Source: Enterobacter asburiae
Lineage (GTDB): Bacteria; Pseudomonadota; Gammaproteobacteria; Enterobacterales; Enterobacteriaceae
Reading direction: 5' to 3'
Length of the DNA stretch: 64,000 nucleotides
Assembly: GCF_008080435.1 (NCBI RefSeq)
Contig: NZ_VRKN01000003.1
Coordinates: forward strand, 496,001 to 560,000
The translations under genes and the position numbers were made by a program. Below, one piece after another: positions 58,528 through 64,000 of this stretch. The notes under the pieces are model-generated. The model saw only the letters and a program-made list of their open reading frames with translations, had not been told where the DNA came from and ran no database searches. How positions within the stretch are numbered: the first letter of the stretch is position 1; the number at the start of each line of letters is the position of its first letter.

Positions 58528-58761
58528 ATGCGAGAACTATTGAATTCTGAGATGCAGCTTATTTCCGGAGGATCACAATGTGACGGCGGAAATGGCGGCA
58601 ACGGTGGCGCCGGTGGGAACGGAGGCCATGGAGGAAACGGTGGCACCTGTGGTTCAGGTAATGGCGGCAACGGCGGCAATGGCGGTCCCGGCGGAAAAGG
58701 GGGTAAAGGAGGCAAAGGAGGCCCCGGTGGACATGATGGACGCAACGGCAAGGATGGCTGA
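58528..58761 (+). CDS. Double-glycine leader, GGN/GGK-repeat secreted peptide 2
   Basis: This 77-residue precursor begins MRELLNSEMQLISGG, sharing MREL, E8-M9 and the GG at 14-15 with peptide 1. The predicted mature 62 residues are GGN repeats, then a GGK/GGP block (KGGKGGKGGPGG) and a charged tail (HDGRNGKDG). The two cysteines are C18 and C41. AAGGAGATGTAA is an excellent ribosome site. It is a diverged sister of peptide 1 with a net positive C-terminal half. An overlapping minus-strand frame rich in proline is only its mirror. Confidence 0.85.
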   Translation: MRELLNSEMQLISGGSQCDGGNGGNGGAGGNGGHGGNGGTCGSGNGGNGGNGGPGGKGGKGGKGGPGGHDGRNGKDG

Positions 58762-58839
58762 ATCTTTGCGGGGTCAGCATTACTGACAGAACGCTAATGA
58801 CCAGGACAACATGTGAACGTTCTGGAACAGGCGGAATAA

Positions 58840-58872
58840 CCAGGCGTCATTCAGCTAAAAATTGTCGCCTGG
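58840..58872 (+). other. Hairpin between peptide 2 and the HlyD gene
   Basis: CCAGGCG (58840-58846) and CGCCTGG (58866-58872) pair across a 19-base loop in the 158-base gap. There is no T-run, so it may be a processing or stabilising element that lets the peptide mRNA accumulate above that of the exporter. Confidence 0.45.
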
Positions 58873-58919
58873 AATCAGGCTAAAACTCACAGCCTCGCTT
58901 TACAAAAGGAATAGCGTGC

Positions 58920-60194
58920 GTGTATCGCCAACAAGCGGTTGAACACAAAAAAATGCGATGGCAGGGAAAAGCCTTATTGCTGCCTGGCGTTCCGATTTGG
59001 CTTGTTGCCGGATTATCTGCTTTTTTTATTATTGCTTTTATCGTTTTTATTTTGACGTTCAGCTACACGAGAAGGATCACCGTGATGGGCGAGATATCCA
59101 CTTATCCCCGCTTATCAAATGTATATGCCAGTGTCCAGGGCGTTGTGGTTAAACAGTTTGTCACTGAAGGTCAACTGCTCAAAACAGGCGATGCCATCTA
59201 CATGATAGATGTCAGTAAAAGCACGCGTAGCGGTGTTGTGAGTGATAATCAGCGAAGGGATGTCGATAACCAACTTACGCGTATTGCTCAAATCACGGAT
59301 CTTCTCCAGGAGAATAAGAGAAACACCCTGGACATGCTAAAAAAACAAAAAGAGCAATATAGCGCAGCCCTCAAACGTTCCTCAGACATTATCGCACAAG
59401 CCCAGGAAGGCATTCGCGTCATGAAAACGAACATGGAAAACTATCGGCATTATCAAGCGCGTGGACTTATTACGCAGGATCAGCTGATAAACCAGATAGC
59501 CTTATACTACGAGCGACAAAATAATATGCTTAATTTGTCTGCTCAAAGCGATCAGAACGCGTTGCAGGTGACCACTCTCGAAAGTCAGATTCAAACTCAG
59601 GCTGCCGAATTCGATAATCAGATCCATCAGATGGAGCTTCAGCGCTACGAGCTGCAAAAAGAGCGTCTGAATATTGATGCCGGGGGCGCAATTATTATCC
59701 GGGCAATGGCTGAAGGGCGGGTAGACTCCCTGAGCGTTACGGTTGGTCAGATGATCAAACCTGGCGACAGCCTCCTGCAAATTATCCCTCTGACTATCGA
59801 TCACTTTTCTCTTGTCGCCTGGGTGCCTAATGATGCCGTCCCCTATCTTTCTCCTGGCGACCGGGTCAACATCCGCTATGAGGCGTTTCCTGCACAAAAA
59901 TTTGGCATGTTTGGCGGCACCATTTCGGTTATCTCACGCTCCCCTGCCTCTCCTCAGGAGATGCAAACCTACCAGGGAGCACTTAAAGCGACCTCACCCG
60001 GGGCTGCCCCCTACTACAAAATTATTATCAGGCCTGACAGACAAAATATTGCATATGCGGGCAAACGTCTGAGTTTAGGCAACGGTATGCAGGCTCAAAG
60101 CACCTTATTTCTCGAAAAAAGGAAGATCTACCAGTGGATGCTTTCCCCCTTCTACGATATGAAAAATAGCGCAGGGGGTCCGGTAAATGAATAA
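58920..60194 (+). CDS. HlyD/CvaA-family secretion adaptor
   Basis: This 424-residue protein is a periplasmic adaptor for a type I exporter. It has one N-terminal membrane helix (about 20-50, [20 protein letters not shown]), a beta-barrel segment ([17 protein letters not shown]), a long coiled coil (about 105-245), and a lipoyl-like return ([20 protein letters not shown]). The layout matches CvaA of the microcin V system. The start is GTG at 58920 with AAAAGGAATAGC upstream. It overlaps the exporter gene by eight bases. A TolC-type outer-membrane channel is expected from elsewhere in the genome. Confidence 0.9.
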   Translation: MYRQQAVEHKKMRWQGKALLLPGVPIWLVAGLSAFFIIAFIVFILTFSYTRRITVMGEISTYPRLSNVYASVQGVVVKQFVTEGQLLKTGDAIYMIDVSKSTRSGVVSDNQRRDVDNQLTRIAQITDLLQENKRNTLDMLKKQKEQYSAALKRSSDIIAQAQEGIRVMKTNMENYRHYQARGLITQDQLINQIALYYERQNNMLNLSAQSDQNALQVTTLESQIQTQAAEFDNQIHQMELQRYELQKERLNIDAGGAIIIRAMAEGRVDSLSVTVGQMIKPGDSLLQIIPLTIDHFSLVAWVPNDAVPYLSPGDRVNIRYEAFPAQKFGMFGGTISVISRSPASPQEMQTYQGALKATSPGAAPYYKIIIRPDRQNIAYAGKRLSLGNGMQAQSTLFLEKRKIYQWMLSPFYDMKNSAGGPVNE

Positions 60195-62319
60195 ACGTTC
60201 TCTTAAAACGCTCATCGAACAGCTTGATCTCCAGCTGCGCTCCCGGGTTCCGCTGGTCCACCAGACGGAATCGTCAGAGTGCGGCCTGGCCTGCCTCGCG
60301 ATGATCTGTAGCCACTATGGCAAACAGAGCAACCTCATCGCCTTGCGTCAACAATTTAACTTGTCGGCACGCGGCACCACGCTGGCTGGCATGACGCAAA
60401 TCGCTGAACAACTTGGGCTAGGAACACGCTGTTTATCCCTTGATCTAAATGAACTCAGCGCGCTTAAGCCCCCTTGTATCCTGCACTGGGATTTTAACCA
60501 TTTTGTCGTTCTCGTCAGCGTGAAGCAGAATCGAGTGATTCTCCACGACCCCGCCCGGGGCCGAAGAAAAGTGAGTCTTGAGGAGATGTCGCAATACTTC
60601 ACCGGCATAGCCCTCGAGTTATGGCCCGAAAGTACGTTTGCCGCACAGCCAACAAGCCACCAGTTCAGCCTCAGGTCACTGGCCGCAAAGGTGCACGGCC
60701 TTAAGGGAATGTTAGGCAAAATCTTTTTCTATTCGCTCATTATTGAAACCATCAACCTGCTTATACCGATAGGCACTCAACTCGCGCTGGATCATGCTAT
60801 TCCCGCCGCAGATATGGGCTTGTTAACGGTGATTTGTATCGGCCTGTTTCTCTTTACTTTACTGCGCGTGGCGTTGAGCGCCCTGCGTTCATGGTCCTCA
60901 CTGATGTTGACGACGCTTATCAATGTGCAGTGGCAGTCCGGGCTTTTTACCCATCTCGTACGCCTACCGCTGAGCTATTTTGAACGGCGCAAGCTGGGCG
61001 ATATTCAGTCGCGTTTTGGGTCACTGAACACGCTTCGGGAAACTTTTACCAGCAGCATCGTTGGGGCACTTATCGATGGAACCATGATGATAGGTGTCAT
61101 CGTGATGATGATACTGTATGGCAGCTGGCTGACTGGCGTGGTTATCGGCTTTACTGCGCTGTATGTTCTGACCAGACTCCTGACCTACAGTACCTATCGC
61201 GAATTATCGGAAGAAACCCTCATCAGAGATGCCCGCACCCGCTCTTATTTCATGGAAACGTTATACGGTATCGCAACCGTCAAAATGCAGGGTTTGAGTG
61301 AACGACGCGGCACTCACTGGCTAAATCTGGAAATTGATACGATCAATACAGAGATAAAAATCACCAAAATGGATCTGCTTTTTGGTGGCGTAAACGCTTT
61401 TATTATCGCCTGCGAACAAATAACAATGCTATGGCTGGGTTCAAGACTCATCATAGAAAACGCGATGACGATTGGGATGTTCATCGCTTTTGGCGTGTTC
61501 AGGGAACAATTCGCCGATAGAATCTGGTCACTTACCAATTTTCTGATGAAGTTGCGCATGATGCATCTGCATAACGAACGTGTCTCCGATATTGCGCTTA
61601 ACGTAAGAGAAATGAAAAAGCCTGACAGGGAAATCATAAATACCATGCAACCTGTTACGCTGGAAACCCGCGCGCTGAGCTATCGCTATGACGACCATTC
61701 CGCCGATGTGTTTCGCGATCTTTCATTTCAGGTTTCAGCTGGCGAAAGCGTGGCGATTACAGGACCGTCAGGGGCGGGGAAAACCACGCTTATGAGAGTA
61801 CTTTGCGGGTTATTTGAACCCCGTTCGGGCTTAGTCACCATCGACGGGAATGACATTCAACAGCTGGGTTTAAACAACTACCGTAAAATCATCGGCTGCG
61901 TTATGCAGGATGATAAGTTGTTCTCTGGATCAATCAGGGAAAATATTTGTGGATTCGATGACAAAGCCGATAAGGACTGGATGGAAGTCTGTGCCCGCGC
62001 CAGTTATATCCATGACGTGATTGTTAAAATGCCTATGGGGTACGAGACCTTAATTGGCGAACTCGGTGAAGGATTATCGGGTGGACAAAAGCAACGACTC
62101 TTTATTGCGCGCGCGCTATATCGTAAACCCGGAATTTTATTTATGGATGAAGCGACCAGCGCGCTGGACGAGGAGAGTGAGGGCTATGTCAATGCAGCCA
62201 TCAAAAAGTTAAACATCACGCGAATTATCATCGCTCACAGGCAATCAACTATCGCATCCGCTGAACGCGTGATTCGACTAACGCCACTGACAGAACAGCA
62301 TGGATCCAGCTCGACATGA
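60187..62319 (+). CDS. C39-peptidase ABC exporter (CvaB type)
   Basis: This 710-residue exporter processes and moves double-glycine peptides. The N-terminal C39 peptidase (1-140) has Q26, C32 (in [11 protein letters not shown]), H105 (in FNHFVVL) and D121 (in LHDPARG), so it should be active and cut after GG. The membrane domain follows (about 165-450), then the ATPase with Walker [10 protein letters not shown], signature LSGGQKQR, and Walker B ILFMDEAT. It overlaps the adaptor gene upstream and the peptidase gene downstream, so the three are made as one unit. Confidence 0.95.
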   Translation: MNKRSLKTLIEQLDLQLRSRVPLVHQTESSECGLACLAMICSHYGKQSNLIALRQQFNLSARGTTLAGMTQIAEQLGLGTRCLSLDLNELSALKPPCILHWDFNHFVVLVSVKQNRVILHDPARGRRKVSLEEMSQYFTGIALELWPESTFAAQPTSHQFSLRSLAAKVHGLKGMLGKIFFYSLIIETINLLIPIGTQLALDHAIPAADMGLLTVICIGLFLFTLLRVALSALRSWSSLMLTTLINVQWQSGLFTHLVRLPLSYFERRKLGDIQSRFGSLNTLRETFTSSIVGALIDGTMMIGVIVMMILYGSWLTGVVIGFTALYVLTRLLTYSTYRELSEETLIRDARTRSYFMETLYGIATVKMQGLSERRGTHWLNLEIDTINTEIKITKMDLLFGGVNAFIIACEQITMLWLGSRLIIENAMTIGMFIAFGVFREQFADRIWSLTNFLMKLRMMHLHNERVSDIALNVREMKKPDREIINTMQPVTLETRALSYRYDDHSADVFRDLSFQVSAGESVAITGPSGAGKTTLMRVLCGLFEPRSGLVTIDGNDIQQLGLNNYRKIIGCVMQDDKLFSGSIRENICGFDDKADKDWMEVCARASYIHDVIVKMPMGYETLIGELGEGLSGGQKQRLFIARALYRKPGILFMDEATSALDEESEGYVNAAIKKLNITRIIIAHRQSTIASAERVIRLTPLTEQHGSSST

Positions 62320-64000
62320 AAGATTACCTGATAAAAAGACTAAAACGCGTCAGTAAGCAGGTAATTATTGCTACCCTCACTTTGTTCAGCGGTCTCTTTT
62401 TTGTTCATGCGAACGAAAAGCCATATGAGGATTACATGGATCCTTATCACTGGATGGAAACTCACCCTCAACAGACCGCGCGCTGGTTAAATCAACGTTC
62501 AAACCAGACGGTTAACATGCTCCACGCCCTTCCCTGGCGAAACGTGCTGGCGAAAAGGTTGAGCGAGTTAGTGAATACGGCCCCCACTATTTCAGACATT
62601 TATGATGCGGGAGACAATCGTTTTTATCTCCGCTCATCGGCCGAACACCCCTACCTGCGGCTGTTTGTAAAAGAAACAGGGAAGCCTGAGCGGGTGCTCA
62701 TCGATCCGCCTGTGGGTTATGGGATTAACTTTTTCATTCCTTCACATGATGGTCGCTTCGTGGCCGTTGGGCGCTCACGAAATGGAACGGAAAGCACGGA
62801 AATCATGGTGATCAGAGTGGCTGATAACGTGGTATTAGACACTCGCATCCCAGCCGTTCGCTACCCCAATGTTGTCTGGGCCGCAGATAATCAGTCCTTT
62901 TATTACAGTCTGAACACCACAACTCAGGATTCAGGACGGCAGACCTGCGGCAAGGTCTACCTCCATCATATAGAAAGCAATAGCGATGTTATGACGTTTG
63001 ACTGGCACACCCTTCCACAACTCGCACAGCAATCCTGCGAAAACGTTAATCTTTACGCCTCACCTGATTCTGACTACCTGATTGTTAACGTGTCAAAATC
63101 CATCAGCGGCTATGGCAGCTCTCTTTTTTCCGCTAAAAAAGACGCAGATGGCAACGGCACGCTCAACTGGACCAGGATTGTTGCTCCCGAAGAAAATGTC
63201 TCTGCCTTTATTTATTCTGGAAGATGGATTTATCTGGCGAGTTATAACGCCTCATCCGGCTATGATATTTCACGAATCGATCTGGCCGCCGCCACATCCG
63301 CCAGAGCACCCGTGATGAACTGGTCAAATGGGGAGCTAACGCAGCTAAGCATCAGCCGGGATTCACTTTATGTGGCTTACCATGACGCCGGCAGCAGTAA
63401 ATTCATGCGTATTCCGTTTGCTGATATCAGTAAACCCCAGACAATTCCGGTGCCTTCAGATGAAGACGTAAGTGCGATATTTGCCAGCAGTGACAGTAAA
63501 GATATTCTCTTCACCCGCCAGGGCTGGCTGAAGCCCCCCGTGATTTATCATTATCAATCTGGGGAGAACATTATCCGCAACACTGCATTAATACCGCCGA
63601 TAAGCCAGCCGCTGACAGACTATGTGACGGAAGAAAAATGGGTGACCACAGCAGAGAATGTTCGCGTCCCGCTTACGCTCATTTATCGTAAAGGGATTGC
63701 ACGAGCGGGTACGTCTCCCACCTGGCTGACGGCTTATGGCGCGTATGGCGTAAGTACGTTTCCGTCATTCGATCTGTCGCGACTGCTCTGGCTTGAACAA
63801 GGCGGCATTCTCGCTATCGCGCATGTTCGCGGAGGCGGCGAACTGGGACCCGCATGGCACGAGGAAGGAAGAGCGGATAAGAAAGAAAATTCCATTACCG
63901 ATTTTATTCGTTGCGCTGAATATCTTATCGACAATCGCTACACCTCACCGTCAAAACTGGCGATCGGTGGCGAGAGCGCAGGGGGAATTATCGTGGGTAT
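62316..64000 (+). CDS. Prolyl-oligopeptidase-like (S9) secreted protein, 3' end outside window
   Basis: The open frame starts at ATG 62316, overlapping the exporter stop by four bases (ATGA), and stays open to the window end (561 codons). The N-terminus has a signal-like hydrophobic stretch (VIIATLTLFSGLFFVHA), so export to the periplasm is likely. DPYHWMETHPQQ is the S9A N-terminal motif, beta-propeller-like sequence follows, and near the end GGESAGG holds the catalytic serine at residue 554. Asp and His of the triad would lie beyond the window. Its place in the operon suggests that it trims, activates or degrades the peptides. Confidence 0.85.
   Translation, partial: MKDYLIKRLKRVSKQVIIATLTLFSGLFFVHANEKPYEDYMDPYHWMETHPQQTARWLNQRSNQTVNMLHALPWRNVLAKRLSELVNTAPTISDIYDAGDNRFYLRSSAEHPYLRLFVKETGKPERVLIDPPVGYGINFFIPSHDGRFVAVGRSRNGTESTEIMVIRVADNVVLDTRIPAVRYPNVVWAADNQSFYYSLNTTTQDSGRQTCGKVYLHHIESNSDVMTFDWHTLPQLAQQSCENVNLYASPDSDYLIVNVSKSISGYGSSLFSAKKDADGNGTLNWTRIVAPEENVSAFIYSGRWIYLASYNASSGYDISRIDLAAATSARAPVMNWSNGELTQLSISRDSLYVAYHDAGSSKFMRIPFADISKPQTIPVPSDEDVSAIFASSDSKDILFTRQGWLKPPVIYHYQSGENIIRNTALIPPISQPLTDYVTEEKWVTTAENVRVPLTLIYRKGIARAGTSPTWLTAYGAYGVSTFPSFDLSRLLWLEQGGILAIAHVRGGGELGPAWHEEGRADKKENSITDFIRCAEYLIDNRYTSPSKLAIGGESAGGIIVG

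Noticed and set aside
58512..58751. Proline-rich open frame on the minus strand over peptide 2
   Set aside because: It is the complement of the GGN/GGK repeats (Gly codons read as Pro/Ala in reverse) and has no ribosome site.
58221..58761. Glycine-rich tandem repeats considered as a CRISPR array or plain minisatellite
   Set aside because: The units are short GGN codon triplets within good frames with conserved leaders; there are no spacers and no cas genes.
58221..58761. Microcin B17-like modified peptide
   Set aside because: MccB17 is also Gly-rich with Cys and Ser, but no McbB/C/D-like cyclodehydratase or dehydrogenase is present, the leader is of the GG type, and only two Cys occur per peptide.
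58221..58761. Siderophore microcin (E492/H47 type)
   Set aside because: No Ser-rich C-terminal attachment region and no MceC/D/I/J-like genes in the window, despite the enterobactin neighbourhood.

Overview
The window is chromosomal DNA of a member of the Enterobacteriaceae. Gene order from mrdA to the enterobactin locus follows the E. coli 14-15 minute region closely, but differs in ways that suggest Enterobacter or a near relative. The citrate-fermentation and dpiBA genes are missing between dcuC and rna, dsbG is missing beside ahpC, fepE is missing between fepC and entF, and a complete methionine-salvage (mtn) block lies between ybdL and ybdH. REP/BIME elements and a second CTC-rich palindromic repeat sit in several intergenic gaps. 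No rRNA, tRNA, insertion sequence, prophage or CRISPR array was seen.

Layout. 0-10 kb: cell-wall elongation and housekeeping genes (mrdA end, mrdB, rlpA, dacA, ybeD, lipB, a LysR regulator, lipA, tatE, ybeM, crcB, cspE). 10-21 kb: pagP, dcuC with an FNR-type site, rna, a flavin reductase-like gene, rnk with a leader attenuator, uspG, ahpF/ahpC, ybdO, and the ybdN/ybdM pair. 21-36 kb: ybdL, mtnBCD, a low-GC DUF2971/XRE/Nlp-like insertion, an SRPBCC protein, mtnA and mtnK back to back, an LVIVD-repeat protein, a ribose-type ABC importer, hcxA (ybdH), and an SDR. Perfect MetJ boxes lie between ybdL and mtnB and between mtnA and mtnK, so the salvage genes and the final aminotransferase appear to form one methionine-repressed unit. 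36-39 kb: a RelE-like toxin with an HTH antitoxin, ybdD and cstA.

39-57.8 kb is the full enterobactin locus: entH-A-B-E-C reading leftward, fepB, entS, fepD-G-C, entF-ybdZ-fes, fepA and entD. Fur-box-like sequences lie in the three divergent promoter regions.

57.8-64 kb is the most unusual part. Directly after entD are two tiny genes for glycine/asparagine-rich peptides with microcin-type double-glycine leaders. They are followed by an HlyD/CvaA-type adaptor, a C39-peptidase ABC exporter (CvaB type), and a secreted prolyl-oligopeptidase-like protein that runs off the window. The last three genes overlap each other. This looks like a self-contained system for exporting and maturing a paired GGN-repeat peptide. 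Each peptide has two cysteines exactly 23 positions apart. No RiPP-modifying enzyme or immunity gene is visible.
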